A DNA stretch of 64,000 bases, from contig WIXG01000100.1 in NCBI GenBank assembly GCA_009869945.1, forward strand, positions 62,001 to 126,000, in the 5' to 3' direction. Each line of letters opens with the position of its first letter. Positions within the stretch are counted from its first letter, which is position 1. The stretch comes from Mesaphorura yosii (Eukaryota; Arthropoda; Collembola; Poduromorpha; Tullbergiidae). Below, piece by piece: positions 39,601 through 54,606 of this stretch. Both the position numbers and the translations under genes were made by a program. The notes beneath the pieces were generated by a model. That model did not search any database, was not told the DNA's origin, and saw only the letters and a list, made by a program, of their open reading frames with translations.

Positions 39601-41042
39601 GCGAGGGCACAGCCGAAAATCTATTTCCACTCAGCTCCAACTCAATCAGGTTGCTCAGTTTGGCGAAAGTGTCTGTTTCCAGTGACACCAATTGACATTC
39701 TGATAAAAATATCTTTTGCAGATTGAGAAGATTGAGTTTGAGAAATACTTTACTGGGGAGTCGTTCAATCATGTTTCCAGGAAGCTCCAGAACCTGTGTA
39801 TCAGAGAACATAAGGAATTGCATAATGGCATCATCGAAAATACAGTAAGGAGGTTTAGGCAGAGAAAGGAGGAAAGATTTTCACATTTCGTCCCGATAAT
39901 TCTATTCAGGATCTTCGAAAGCCAGAAAGTGTGCGGGTTGCAGCACGGCAGGTTCTGCCACCACGTCCCGACTCACTCGACAAGAATAAAACTAAAAGGT
40001 TTGGCGAAGAGGCGTATTATTTCCTAAATCCACCGAAACCATATGTGTTAAACTAGAATTGTGCAAGTATAAAAGTAAATAAAAGGAAAAGTTGGAATTT
40101 TTTTGTGATGCAGCAGCAGCAACTTAGACTCGGCATCGCCTTGCTCGTAGCCTCACCGGCGGAAAATTCCGCACGAATCAAGTCTTTGCTGTAACCATGC
40201 ATGGAGGCATTGAGTCAAGCCAACCTCGGCGTCTCTCTCCTCAAGCTTACTTTTCAACAACCTTTCTCTCTTTTTATGACAAAGTATTATTACTCCCAGA
40301 GAAACATTGAAAATGAAATAAAAGAAAATGTAAGAACGACTTTGAGGACAGGGCAGGACAGCGACGAGGACGACGCGCTGCTGTTGTCTGGGACATGACA
40401 CGGAACGGAGAAATGGTGGAAATAATATGAAAAAAGAATTTAGACTGCCACATTATAAAACTATAAACGAAACATGGTATCATTCATAAAGGTCGATGTG
40501 GGCACTGGGAGTAGGAAAAACGTTGACAAGGTTGATATTGTCAAACTCGCGACAAAAGAGCAAACGGACAGGAGTTTAATTGAAATAGGGCCAGAGTCCA
40601 GCTTGACTGAGTTTGTCGCTAACAATTTCATTTTAATCAGAATTAAGTTTCTGCCATACTGCTTTGCCTGACATCAGAATTAGAAACAAGACCGCAGATT
40701 TACCTGGGTATTCGGATCCAGTCCTTGCGGAATGGCGCGCAGCCTTGCTCGTGCACAGGCGACGCTTTCTTTCCCACTCTTCCATTTACACTCGCAGCCC
40801 GATGGACACGACTCCTGAGTTGTCGTGGAAAAGTGCGAGAAGAGCAGGAGCAGAAAAATGAGTATGGTTCCAGGAGTAAAATTGCCAACCGGGAATCCAA
40901 ATGCAGCACCGCGACCACGACCGGCACAAGTGGAAGAGTTAATTGAGCAAAAATCACAACCAGTGCTTGCACTACCGGCGACTTTCGTATTACAACACCA
41001 ATCACCGAGTAACTTCAACGTTCTTAGCCTTGATGTGCCCAT
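30606..41042 (-). CDS. kek: Kekkon-like LRR and immunoglobulin single-pass membrane protein
   Basis: Kekkon-family receptors are neuronal/epithelial cell-surface proteins; Drosophila Kek1 binds EGFR and Kek5 modulates BMP signalling. In transcript order the six exons are 41042-40704, 39793-39389, 36960-36655, 34965-34617, 33207-31911 and 31797-30606, giving 1295 residues in frame throughout. A hydrophobic signal (TILIFLLLLF) lies near residue 58 after an unusually long N-terminus. Next come LRRNT (CPSGCECKWKSGKESVAC), about five LRRs (exon 2), LRRCT (NPWNCSCTLQPWRDW) and one Ig domain with its cysteine pair in TLLC and YIC. The transmembrane helix (FTGALVAALLLIIVCLLLVC) is at about 471-490. 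The cytoplasmic tail of about 800 residues is rich in Asn, Ser and His. Introns 1-4 are 910, 2428, 1689 and 1409 bases with no other gene seen; intron 5 is 113. A TAA nine bases upstream supports the start, preceded by a CGTTACAG acceptor ending at 41053. Assignment to a particular kek paralog is open. Confidence 0.92.
32205..32345 (-). repeat. Coding low-complexity ATT/GTT (Asn-codon) runs
   Basis: Within the fifth Kekkon-like exon, imperfect ATT/GTT triplet runs on the plus strand encode poly-Asn blocks on the minus strand, interleaved with Ser and His. These runs are in frame and are part of the intracellular tail. Confidence 0.8.
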
Positions 41043-44000
41043 TTTGGATTAGCTGTAACGAGAACTCGGCTTGAATTAGCACGTCGATTGATGTCACAAA
41101 CACGCACTGCACGATACTCACAAACGCAAATAAAAGAAAATCTATGCACTAATTCCTGTGAGCTCATCGTTATTTTGCGCAACTCAGATCATTATTTTTG
41201 GGTTACGTATTTTCCACGCCATTGTTCACGACCAGACACTAAGAGCGTTCCACTCTGAAGTAGGCATTCCACCATTCATGCTCGGTTGTTGATTGGTTTC
41301 AGTGTCTTCTTTGACACCAGACTCACGTCGCTTTCATTGGCCGTAGAACCGCTGGAAATCTGAAATTAATTAGAAAGATCGAGTTAGTTGAACACTTGTT
41401 CGTACATGTTCGTCATTTTATAATGGATTCCAATTAATCGCTTTCAATTTTTGATTTCTAAATTCATCCAGAGCTTTTTTAACTGATTATGAATTGTCCG
41501 TCAAAGTCGGTGCAACCAGAATTTATGCTAATAGAGTCAATGTAGAGTAACTTCTCTGTTCAGATTCGCCTGATCACATTTCCGTGTTGCACAACGACTC
41601 GGTAGCACTTTGGTCCAGTTTCAGAATGCGTGCGACGCGCAAATTTCCCACCCACAAGCTACGCAATGGAATATTTTAATGAATGCAAATGTTGGTTTCA
41701 GTTTGCGTGGCTGTTTCATATTTAGCACGTCAAATTAATCAACAGAGCAGAATTCATAATAAGGTGCTGGCATTATACATCCCCATTGACATGGTTTGGC
41801 AAGGTTATAGTTGTGCTAAGCAGGACAGGATCAAAGAGACGAGGAATAATGATCTTATGGCATGACTGTGTTGTTGCGAAATACTCAAGTGATTGCTTGT
41901 TGTTGATAATTGAAGAGGAAGATGAGAGAGTTGAGGGAATGAAAATGAGAGTCCAATTATTAATTGAGTTTGGCAAAATTTCTTTCTGAAAACTTCCAGG
42001 AGAAAGGTGCACGGTGCCCGAGACACGAGAGAAAGTGATTTTTCATTTCCTTCCTTCAAAGCAGGAGCCTTGAGCCCACTTTGCCTGGTGTACAAGAACA
42101 CAGAAGGAGGAAGATCAGCATTTTCAACAAGCGAGGAGGATGATATATCTGCAGAATCCTCTGGATGAAGTGGTAGCGAGTTATTGTGATGATAATGATG
42201 ATGGAGTACGAAGAAATAGACTCAGGCAGGCAGGCACAGACGAAGAAGTAAAGGAAAAGTGAAAAGAAGAGATTGAATGCCTCAAGAGAAAGTAATGAAG
42301 ATGAAAGAAGCACATGGAAAAAAGTAAATGATGATAATAATATATAAATACACAATGCCGGGTTCAGTTAAATCTCCAATACAGCCTTCAGTAATCTTAT
42401 AATAAAGTAATACTCAAAGCGCTCCTATTAAAGTGTCGACTGCAAAAGACTCCTGTGGAAACCGACATAGCTCAGAGAATCAAATATCAGAAAGGGAGAA
42501 ATAAAAGGCACGCCACGTCAAAGGCACAAACGGCTGTTCGTTTGGTGTTTCCCGTGACTCCCAAGCGCAAAAGGATGTTGGGGACAATAAAGTTGCACTT
42601 TTTGCAATGTTCTGAGAACTCTCCTAACTATTTTCTTCTATTTGCAGGCACGGGAAACGGTTAAATTAATTTCTAAAATTAGGAGCAAGCTGCTCAGGCT
42701 TGAATTCTGTCTCAATTAAAATGCATAAAAAGTAATGACAATTCTTAAACTTTTGGTAGTCAGAAGAGACTGAAATAGTTCTCTTGTTTCTTGTTTATTA
42801 TTTAAAGAACTTTCGAACTTTAATTAACTTCTGAACTCCATAAATTCGGTTACAAAATATTATTGCCAGAGTACGTTGACGTGGGAACTTGGAATTAGAA
42901 AGCACAAAACAGCAATTGCACGCAACAGGCAACCGACGACATTATTTATTCCTTATTACCAGAATCTGTCCTATTTACAATTCCGTTGTAGGTGAAATCG
43001 TGGAACCATCGCAGCCAATGTCAAAGAAAACGATTCAATGCGAAAAGCCCATTAAAACTTGTTAATGTTGAATGAAGTATTCTTGTTTTAGTTCTCAATG
43101 ACAGAAATTAATGTTATCTTTATTGTTAATGTCTTTCAGTAGTTTAATTTTAGTCCAGCGAGTAAAAAAATTACAAGGTTGGCCATTCAGTTCGAATCCT
43201 TCCGAGTATCGTTCCTCAAATACGAGCAACTACTGAGAAACAAAATGGCGGGGATCAAGTTTCAGTGACAGTTTCTCTTCTCAAGATGATTCATTGAAAA
43301 CTGTTTCAAATTCTTGCTGATTTCTTTGCGATCAAATTTTTTTCGCCCCAAATTCAACTAAGAATTGAATGAGGAGACTCATTCGTAGTAGTATACTCGA
43401 GTTCTATGCTTTACACTTTATTACACCGCGCATATGAGATCCTTAAAATAGTCAGAATCAGAAGATACGCTGGCTAGACAAGTCCATATTTGCAAGTCTC
43501 AGGTGTGACTTTGACATTACCTGCTGATTTGATAAATATTATTCTATGAAATACGTTTATTGCAATGTCAGATACCAAAAGTGAAGATCACACAGACACT
43601 GCGACATTCGGATGAGGTTCATGGAAAGAGTTATGACAAAGGCGACAGTTGCTTTGAAATTTGAGAGTAATTGCTCGAGACAAAAGATAATCCAGTACAG
43701 GAAACTAAAACAAAACCGTACGCAAATGTAGTAAGTGTGGCGTTAGATGAATGGACACGCTTATGTTTGTGTTACTAATTAATGCCTTCGTGTTCCAGAG
43801 AATAACATCGTTTAACCACGCCAGCTTGTCCCATGCATTGGATGTTGACATTGACTAATGTGGACATGAAGCGTCCAAATCCAATCTCCAGTTTTGTTCT
43901 CGATTCTCGGAATAGATTTATGAGAAAGATTGACTAATGCGAGCAAAAAGATAATGGAAGAGGAGGAAAAGTGCGGGCCCGAAACAACAGAAGCAAAAAA

Positions 44001-47000
44001 AGTCAGCAAGAGACAATCAGGGTTCATTTCAAGCGAAACTACAACAAAGAGTTTTGCGATTGTCATGGCCTGAACGTGAACCAGGGCTCGAGTTCACTGG
44101 AAGTCGAGTCGAGTCACTCTTCCCATTTAAACTGCACTTTCGGCCGTCTTCTATCACCCCATCCTTCCCTACCTCTTCTCTACTGTCTACTTTCTCCTAA
44201 TCTGCAATGTATTAGTTTCTTGTCCTGTGCAGAAACTCTTAAAATACAATTTCACAATACAGGTCTACTCGGCCTGAGAGGGAAGCTTAGTATTCCTGTA
44301 ACCAGCTTCGATTCGAAAATGAACGATGTCAAGACCAATTTTTAACGTCAAATTGAGTCGAAAATATGCAAATGATTCTTTTATTGATTTTGGCCTTGTG
44401 TCAATTTAACTTTACGCATCTCGGCGCGCTGTACCCGATCCTGATTTAAAAAAGATGATCGCAAAGTTCGAGCGTAGGAATGTGTCATTCCGTGTCATTA
44501 TTCGGATTCAAATTTGTGAATCCTGCTCAATTAACGGCACAGACACTTGAGAGGGGCACTGCAGGTTTGCATATGCTTTGATACATTTGGAAAGAAAGCG
44601 CAAAGTTGCAAATTCTATAATGCGGGCACACAACGCATCCTGCGTAAGTCTTCATCGTCACGAAGGTGTGAATGCACGATGAATATTGTCAACCTTTCAC
44701 TCTGCGATCTCTTTTTCGACCCTTTTGTTCTCACCGCAGCGCAGAAATCACGCGAGTTGGAAGCAAACTCCAAACTTTTTTTTCTATGTACTGAGCAGCT
44801 AGTTAACAAAATTTTAAGAAACTAAAACTCTTAAAAAGTAAAACTTTTGAAGGCTTTATTCCTTTAGATTTGATGTTGTAGCGAGCTACCTTTGTTTTTA
44901 TGGCGCTAAAATATGCTGTCATCGCTCAAGTTTACTGCAGCCACTAAAAATGGGGATCAAGAAATTTGTGCAGGCTTTGCTCTCTCTGCCCGGTTCCCGG
45001 TTAAGCAGGTGCCCGCCCCGCCAACTGTGAAACCCACACGATTAAAATTCATAAAGTCAAGGCGTTTATGTTTACTCCTGGAATTAGTAGTGTTCTCGTG
45101 TCGTTAAAGGGACTGGCGAAATCAACTTAATGCGTTAAACGGCTGGAAAGTTAATTTCTTTTCAAAAGTTTGCCCGCATCTTGGCACGGTACTTGATCCG
45201 TCACTAATACTTTTGTGCGTGAATCTCTTTGTTACCCAGAGCAATATATTCAGATTTCTTAATAATACACGCATCAGTTTCGCAAATGTCCGTCAAGCTG
45301 TTCGCATCCTTTAATTCTCGGTTCTCAGAATCCCGTCCGTCCTACATCTGTTCGTACCGAGACTCTTGAGTCGCTTGATGCGAAACCGAAGAGCAAAGAA
45401 GCATACAACTCAAGCATGTCGCCCGACTGCGACCCAAGACTCTAATATTCTGAGAGCATTTAGGAAAGATGAATAATACACGCTTTGATAGTCTCCGCAT
45501 TTTAATATTGCATAATGAAAACTCTGGAGTACTTCTGCTGCATAGCCACCGTTACGCATCGAGCAGATGACAACGGCACTGCTCACACTCATCGCCCAGA
45601 AATAAGAATATGCAAAACTTGAATAAATGACCAACTTTTGCATCCAACGACCCGTGCCGTCCCGAGCACGCATTTGCGAGCGTGCAGGCACCGTGCATAA
45701 AAATGACGCGGAAGAAAGCGAGCGTGAAGAGAAAGGGTGTGATAAGACTCATGCACGAGTCGAGTTGGCTCAAAGACGGCACACGGTAACGCAATAGCAT
45801 AATAAATGCACCAAGAAACACAAAAGGACCGGAGCAAGTGCTGCGTAAATGAGTCAAGGAAGCAGAAGAGTTGAAATGAAAATATCAAGAGGGAAATATA
45901 AAAAATTTTATGACTGAAATTATCTTAATATAGAGTCATAAGTTAACTTTCTTCATTTCAGGGCCTCCGTTTCAACTCTGGTTGGCTTTCTCGAGACCCG
46001 ATTCGATATTTCTCGACGGAGACGCACTCCTGAGCCCAATCATGGCAATAATAACTTTATGTAGTCTTTTTAGATTCAATTCTCCCTTGTTTATGATTTT
46101 TCAGAGTCGTGTCGCTGGGTAATTGGGGTCTCTTCGTTGGCATTCATTAACGCGATCACTGGAAAAACACACGCTTCTGCAATTGCGTCCAGAAACGAGG
46201 TCAGGGCTTCTTTTCTAATTACAGATCCTTCAACACTCGCGTATATCTTCATTAAGAGCGCGCAAGTGCGCTCAGCATCAGCGCTAGTCGCTGATGTGTG
46301 CCACGATTTCATTTAAAATTCAGGAGCCAGGCGGCCCTTCGAAAGACGGGTCAAAAGTAAGCTTCTTAAGTGCGTTGCGTTGACGCACAATGAAGAAATT
46401 ACGGAGAAAATAAATTGTAATCATTAATTTTGTACGTAATTTTCCCTCTCCTCAACAACCTTTTGCTTCTGCTCTTTAAGCAAAGTTTTATGCAGAAATT
46501 TTCCAAATGCAGGCAGCTTTTGGCCCGGGAAAGTAGGATGAAAAATTTCTGTTATAAATTATGCGCCGGCGGAAGTGGAAACTGAATAAAGATAGTAACG
46601 ACGTTGGATGACTGCATCCCATTCATGACACGAGCCCCGTTCAGGAACCCAGGTGCTTCAGAGCTCCCTGCCAGAAAGTTACGTGAACCATAAGAAAGGA
46701 AGGAAGGAAGAAATAACTTCACAATGAAACGCGCACTGAAGCAGAAGAACGACGCTCGCTACGACCTGGTCTATTTTCATATAATTTGCATAACTCAAAG
46801 ATTACAACGGTGTAAACATTTATTTGCGCAGGAAAGGTCGAATGGAAGAGAGCCCGGGCACGTGAATCATCCAGTCGAACAAGACACCGTCACGCGGAGA
46901 GTGCCTGACTTTATTTATGATGTGCTACAAACCGCAAGCGAACGCGGGCCGTCCCACCGTAATTTTCGCCGACAACCGATTTTGAACGAACTAAAATTGA

Positions 47001-50000
47001 CAGCAGCTCTCTTGTTCTGTTAATTACTTTTCGAGAGTGCACTCCGGCGAACAGATGAAGTGGAAGTTTCAAGGCTCTTGTCTCTTGTATCGCCGGTTTT
47101 TCATTTAATTCCGCGAAACTTGCGACGCGCAAGAGCGGGCGCGACTGGCCTAGCAGAGACCAAGGTCTGTCTGAGCAGGAGCACCAAAATGCAAATGAGA
47201 TGATGGCTCGGGAAAAGTTGAAATATAATAATGATAATATATTACAAATATAACCGAAAAATAAAAACTTTTCCTGCAAGTTTTGTTTCATTTTATTTTT
47301 CAAGGAGAAACTTATTCAATTTAACAGACTGAAACTCTTTCACTTTGCAGTGTAGAATGTTGTGTCACTGCGGTCGGGACACGAAGAGATTTGGTTGATT
47401 TAAGCAGTTATTATTAGCCGAGCTAGCACGAGAGCGAATACGGACGATCAACTTATACTTATTGTCATCGCGTGACGAAGAAAGCATCGCAGGAAGAGGT
47501 TCATTTTCATTCTCATTTACATGCTTTGTAATTCTACAGACAACATAGGACGAATTCAAAGGCTGCAACTGAAAATTATGGTCACAATGCGCTTCTCATG
47601 TTTGACTCTTGGAGAAAAGTGTAAATAATATGTTTCGACTGTATAATTGGTCAACCACTAAAAGCCGACACAATATAAAACGAAATTGTACCCGATGCGA
47701 TAAAAGAAGAGTGGAAAAGCCCGTTTGTAACTTCATGCTCTAGATTTTCTTCTCTCAAGTTGTTGTTTACGTTTGTGTCATAAGCTTTTAGGCCGACTCC
47801 GAGCTTAACTCGAAATACATCTCTTCCCCGTCGAGTCCAAAGTAGCATATTAAAATGCACGTACCGCAGTCCCCAAGATCAGCATTGAATTAACTCACTA
47901 CTGTTGTGTGCTTATTTGCCGAAAATCTTGAATGCAGTATGGCTGGTTGGGCTCTAGATTGACTTGACACTGATTTCAAGTGTTTCGAATGCGGCAGGAG
48001 AAAGTTCAGATTGTTGTCTGCTGGCGAAAGATTCGCCTCTTCACTGGTAGTCCAACTCGAGTCTTCTCTACCTCGCATTGTTTGTTACAAGTGAGCAAGC
48101 ATTAACAAACATGATTCAAATATTTTTATGTGTCTGCCCTTTCCTTCTTCTGCTCCTCCGCTCCAACTCTTCAAGCATCGGTTTCTCTCTTCGAATTGAA
48201 AAGTTATTTTTACTTTTAGCGAGTCTACGCAGCGCTTTTCCATTGCCCAGCATGCGAAAAACATATGTAGTTTTGAAATCTGAAGAGATTTCTCGTTCTC
48301 TTGGCCAAAGTTTCAATATTTCTCAGGGAATCTTTTCTTTCCGAAAGCAGACAACCGTAAGTGAAACCTGTAAGTAGCGGAGAAGGAGTTTTCGCCTTTC
48401 GCCCAGCGAAACATTTGATAAGGAAATCTGACACGGTATAGCTTACTTATACCGTTGAATATAAGTTTTCTGAGGGGAGTTGCTGCGTGTTGAGAGAAGT
48501 TCATACGTGAGCGAGTCCACATGCATGCGCTGAATAATGCCACTTCTGCTTTTGTCTTGTGTCTTGCCAGTTTTAAGATTTACCACATTACTACTTGCAC
48601 TAATGCCACGTACACATGAATTACATCGTGCTTCTCAAGAATCCCCTCGTGGAATACGGACGGATTCTACGCATAAAGGAAAGGAAAGGGGTGAGAGCGA
48701 GTTGGAAAGTGAGCTGAGCGAAATACTAAACAGCATCCTCGCATTTGTCTCGAAACTCAGGCAGTCAAGGAAAGGAAAGGCAAACGGCCAAAGTCCAAAA
48801 CAGAATTTTAAGTTAAAAGTGAAAAAAATTAGCTAAATATCTCATCAACGTAATAACACGTTGTTTTTGTTTACATGTAACTTTTAGAACACGTCACCCA
48901 CGCACAACAAACTACGAGCTGTGAACGTGAGCGGAGTAAGTTAGCACGGCCGTTAATTTAAACTCCGGCAAACGCTCATGGACCAAGTAATTACGCAAAC
49001 TTTTAAACTGCTGTTTTTAGTTTGCTTACGTCCGCATTTTACTGAAATTTAAACTCGTGCTCATTTTTAATGCCTGTTCACAGAACTGAACTCTAGCAAA
49101 GTGCTCTACTCTTCGAAGTTGAAAGTCATGATGAAAATACGCCAGCTGAGCTGGCAATCAGGACCCAATTAAAACAATCTTGATGCTGAAAAATCGTTGT
49201 ATCGTTAAATTAATACTGCTCAGATTAGGTTAAAATAGACAAGACTATCGACTTATGCAACGACCACGCCACAAGATTTGAGTCTAAATTAGAAACTTAC
49301 ATTGCTCTGTGCATCACAATCTGCACGCGAAAGTGAAGCATTAACCCAAGAATCAGTGGCACTCATAAATCATCTCCGCACCGTGCTAGATCATGGCCAT
49401 TGTGCCCCACTAGCCAAAGTCAAATCCCATCCTACCATACATCATAGGTCGAAGAGCCTGCATTATGCAATACAATGAGGGTTTGCTGTACTTAACACAC
49501 AAGATTTTACAATGAGTGGGAATTTTATTTTCATACTCTGCTTTTATTCATGATTCAATCTGGGCTTGCTGTGCTGGTGTGCGTCGGAGACTTCGACTCG
49601 CCCAAGAATGCATAATGTAATGCAGGGCGTTGGCCGTCTTAAAGAAATGCCAGAGTGAAAACTTTAAGCTGCTGGAGTGAAAGTGGCCGTAGCTTCGTAA
49701 ATACGCATCGCACAAAGTGCCGCCATACGAATAGTGCATGGGCGCACGAGCCACTGCGCTGCGTGGCTCTGTCCCAGCATCTTTTATTCCGCCACAGTGC
49801 GACTGGCAAATACTTTCTTCCCAACTCTCCGTTGCATTGCATTCTGAGAGTCCCAACGGACTTTACTTAAGAATTAAACAAAGGAAACATCTTCCTCAAC
49901 TCGACTCGTCCGGCCATACGCGCACGTCGTATTCGTCGATGTCACTTTCTCATCCGACTTTGCTATCCAGTCTCAGTGTTTACGACGCGAAATGACATGC

Positions 50001-53000
50001 ACCAGCGTGCAATCACGATACATTGCGCCACGACGACCCGGCACCTAATTGAATTTGTCAAATTTCACACATGCAAACAACCAATGCTACATTGGAGCAG
50101 TATAAAATAGTGGACAACATTTCAGCCAAATCGTAAATTGAAGCTCCTGTCACGTAATGATTGCTATCTCAGGCTTTTTCAATCGTAGCACAAAAGGCGT
50201 ACGCACGTTGCAACCATTTTATAATCTCTGAAGGAAGCAACAGATTCTCAGGCTCCGAGAAATCCCCGTGGCTCAGATTCAAGGTTTTGATAGCGATATT
50301 TACTTATTCAGGAAGAAAAGACTCACACAGTCTATTTTTTATTCAGTCCAAGTAATTATTTAGGAAAGTAATAAGTTGCGGCAGTCACTCCTGCGGTTTT
50401 CTTATGTACTCAATTCAGCTGAATACTGAAACCGATCCGAGATCAAGTAAATAAGGTTCAGAGAACCTTTTCTTCATCGCTGCCTCTCGCAGTTGGCAGA
50501 ATGCGGAGGTCGAACGAACGCAGGATATGGGCAGAGTGCTCGAGGAGGAAATGAAGATACGATGAAGTGAATAAGCTGCTCGGTAATCTGTGCTCTCAAT
50601 GCGCGTATTTCATTCCGTGGCGAGAAGTCAGGGAGATAAACCACACGTACACAGAAAAGAAATCTCTGACTCGCATTTCCTATTTCTTTTCATTGCACGT
50701 CAGAGGGCCAATAGCGCACCAGTGCAGCAGAGGAGCCAGCGACCGAAAGACTTTTCACTCACTTTTCTTCATGAGTCAAAGATTCGTGGCTCCGTGAGGG
50801 AAAGAGGATTGAAAATACATTTTCTGTAATATGTCATTCATCCACATTGTGCTCCTGCTGCCTTATAATGTAACCCTCCTTCTCACTGGATTGCGCCCTG
50901 CGCGGCACGTCAGTCTCAGCGGAGACTCGGGCTCAAGTGCGTGGCCGTACATTAAAAGTAAATAGAAGCAAGTGAAGAGGAGCAGAGCCCCGAGCGGTAA
51001 TGGATAGGATGATACACAATTGAAGGTTAGGCAACAATGAGCAGCTACAAAAAGCGTGGAAGCAGGAGAGTGAGAAGAGGCTGACAGATGGAAGCGAGGG
51101 ACCCGAGTTGTCGGATTAGAGGCTGGTTGACGGAAAGCTGGGGCTTAGCACACATTTATCTGGGCTGGAAACTAAGTCAGTGGGAAAGTGAAGAGGAAAA
51201 GAAATATGAGATGATGATGATGTAAGGCAAAAGTACGGTCGTAAGCTGTTGTCGAGTTGCGGGAGGCAAGACAGCGACAACAGATCGAAACCTCTTTCCG
51301 AAATAATGTATGTAAAGTACGTAGAGCTGCGCAGCGCCTCTACCCGTCGATTTTGCATCTTGTTTTAGTTTACTGACTTCGTCCCGTGCAGCGCAGGGCA
51401 AGCAGGCTGTCATTTGGCAAAGCAGGAGAAAAAGTACTTATTTGGGCAGGTTTGTGCTAAATAAATCTGCTTAGTCTCGTCACTCTGCTTTAGTACTGAA
51501 TTACAAAGTCAAATATTGAAGTACTTTCACGAAGCAGTTAAAATGCAGGTACGGGAAGATGCGACACCAAAACTCTGATTGCAGGCCACGGCCAGTACGC
51601 TTCGCATGCAGCACTTTATCGCGAAAATCAGCAGATTCTTCTGCCGACTCGTGTCGTGTCTCGTGAAGCCATCCGATCCACTCCACAAATGTCCTATTGC
51701 CAAATTGCCGTAGCCACATGCATCTCAGCAGGCGGGTATGCTAATGCGTGCTGCACTAGGCCCAGGAGTAATACACGTACGAGATAACTGACTTGGAGCG
51801 GAGATACACAAGAGAAAACATGAATATGTAATACAGACAGTGATACTCTATGCCAGAGTCTTTCTCTTTCCCTTTTGCCTTGGAGACATTGAGTTTCACC
51901 TCATTTCCTTCTTACCAACTGTACAACTTACTCCGGCATTACGCGTTGTATTTATTTCCGCGTGTAACCAACAGCAGCAAGCAACTAGTTTGTGCCATTA
52001 TGGCTTTTGCTGTGTTGTGATGTTGTTGTTGTCGAAGGAGGAAAAGCAATATTACGATTATTAAGTTGGAGTTTTCCTCTCTTCTCTTGGAATAATATTT
52101 TGTCTGTCTTCTCATCTCTCCGGCGAAACTCGATTTCATTTTAATAATATATTACATGTCTTTACGATTATTATTATATTGCCATTTGCCTGCTCCTCAG
52201 CGTCGAGACTAGGCGCTGCCTCCAGGCCGGGTTTATTAGTTTTCGTACTGAATATTTGATAAAGGAAGTTCATCATTACCATATTCACTGCCGGTCGCAG
52301 TCAGGAATCCCAAACACGCAAATTGACACACAATTTCGCAATTCGCGATTGACAAAGTGAATATAATATTTGTACAGCGAGAACAGGTACGTGATTTATA
52401 ATGCCAGCTTTCCTCCTGCAATACACGGCCACGCGGCAGCACGGCAGACCCGAAAAAAGGACAACGCTACCAACCAACGAACGAGCTCACAGGGGTCTCG
52501 GTCTCGGCGCCTATTCGGTTACTCCGTAGCAATTAGTGCTTGAGCGAGAAAACATTTTAAAATTCATTTCTCCACGGCTTGGCAGGAGGCACTCAAACAA
52601 AAGACAAAGTACATTTCACGGACGGAGTTTATACGCGAAAACAAACATTAATATTGAAATGAGTATGCAAGTGCCGTGTGAGCGGGCGACCGTGTTATCG
52701 CTTCGCGTATCTTTGGCTGGACTCTTTTCGCATTCAGACGCTCACAGCCTGGCATGGCGTGGCATGCAAAAGCCAAGAGGTGAAGTGTTTCATGGTGCGG
52801 CATGTAGTGGGATCCGAATACTACCAGATCAAACTTGCCAGCTAGACTCCTAGGCTGCTGCTGCCGCAGAGATGAATAGTGGAGATATGATTCTTCGTGC
52901 TGTAAGTTCGACTGTAGAAGTAGGCCATGAGATACAACACAGGCAGCACGGCACGCCTGGCGTTCGAGAGCAGCCTGGGACAATGTAACCAGCTCGCAAT

Positions 53001-54400
53001 GGTATCGGTTTGAAGTTGATTTTCAATGCACTCGATAAATTCCACTTTCTCTGCCTGAATTAGAATTATGTGGTTGATAGTTTATTGCACTGACGGAGTT
53101 GAAGCTATATCGTGCCTGCTTTGTGATTTAATATTTATGTGAGCCACTCGCACCCGCACTACTTTCTCCCTTATCGCGAATCTCAATCACCTGAAAGAAT
53201 AGCTCCGCTTCCGTCACTTTTGTATGCGCAGTAATAAATCGCTGCCTGCCCTCTCCGTGACCCGAACTTCGAATCTGGACGCATGATCTGATTCAAATGA
53301 AATATATCACGGGTCAGAGATTAAATGGGTTTTATTGCTCTCGACAGTGACACGGTTAGCATAAATTTCCGCTTTCTGCGTTCTGCGGTTGACAATTCAA
53401 TTCAATTGCAAGAAATTGTGGTTGCGTCGAGGCGTAAGCTGGACGGGGATTTTGAGCCCAATTTTATGGTTGATGAAGGCACACTTTTCACATATTAAGC
53501 CCGTTAACACGAGAGGCTCGACAAAGTAATTATGAGAAAGACCTGCTCGAGTGTATTAACGAGGCCTTTCTTGGGAGACGTTGGTGGCCTGGTCTCGAGT
53601 ACTCTCTTGCTGTTGGCGGTGGCACGGCAGTTGGGTGTTCGTGTCATGAAAGTACAACGCAGGAATAAGATAGATTGACCCGCACGAGGTGAATGTAAGT
53701 GTGTGTCAAGACAACATTAAATGATTAGATTTAATGCCCAGAAGGGACTTGATTTCATTACCCAATGAAGCCCTGGAGTCACATAAAATATTATTGAAAC
53801 CACACGACTTACTGCTAGTCGCTCGTATTACGAACTGTCGCCCAAACCGTGGCTGGCTGGCTGTGTGGACCGGGCCGCCAAAGTTCGCTCGTTCATCTGC
53901 GCACGAACCACACAAAGTAATAAGATAACCTGTCTGCATTGCACGCATTGCATCATAGGAGCCGATTGCGTTGCTGTTCCTCTTCTGCTCAAACTTATCA
54001 CGAATAAAGAAAGTTTTTCCTTTCGTTACTCTCCAATATTCCGTACACATTTTTGTCTTTCTCCTTTCTTCCTCACACGCAGACGAATCTAACCGAAATA
54101 AGCGTGCATTCTTTATATAATTTCCTCCTGCTCTTCTGCAGTGAAATGAAACAATTCATTTAGGCCTCCTCAACCTGTTCACAGCCACCGCGGAGTGAAA
54201 GGAGGAAAAGAACAGTGAGCACGTATGGATCTTACGTACAGGAAAAGATTTTTATATTTATATCTTTTCTTTTCTTCTTTTCCGGGTGTTGTGCTTGCTT
54301 GTCGTCGTAATTTCCTTTCATTTCCTTCTTATCTTGATAATGTGATTCCTTTCCCTTTGCTCACACTTTTGCCTCTGCGCTGTTTCTGTTTTTTCTTCAG

Positions 54401-54606
54401 ACCCCGCGACAATGTTATATTACACGTCTAATCGAATCCCACACTTGACCGTACCAGACGATCGCAAACGTGATGAAGATGAAACGACACATGTAATTTT
54501 TATGAAACCTGACCAGCAAGACCAAGACGAATGCGGTATTGATGAATGGTTGCAACCACGGCGCACAAACAACTGGCTGAGTCAGACAAACACTCGCCAA
54601 TCGTAA
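54401..54606 (+). CDS. Possible isolated terminal exon, product unknown
   Basis: A long pyrimidine tract ending TTTTTTCTTCAG leads into an open frame whose ATG is at 54412 and stop at 54604-54606. The 64 residues are charged and hydrophilic (VPDDRKRDEDETTHVIF, DECGIDEWLQPRRTNNW). AATAAA follows at 54706-54711. I do not recognise the protein and found no matching upstream exon, so this may be chance. Confidence 0.2.

Noticed and set aside
46091-46312. A 73-codon minus-strand frame with protein-like stretches (KEALTSFLDAIAEACVF)
   Set aside because: It has no splice signals, poly(A) context or recognisable family, and its length is within chance for this window.
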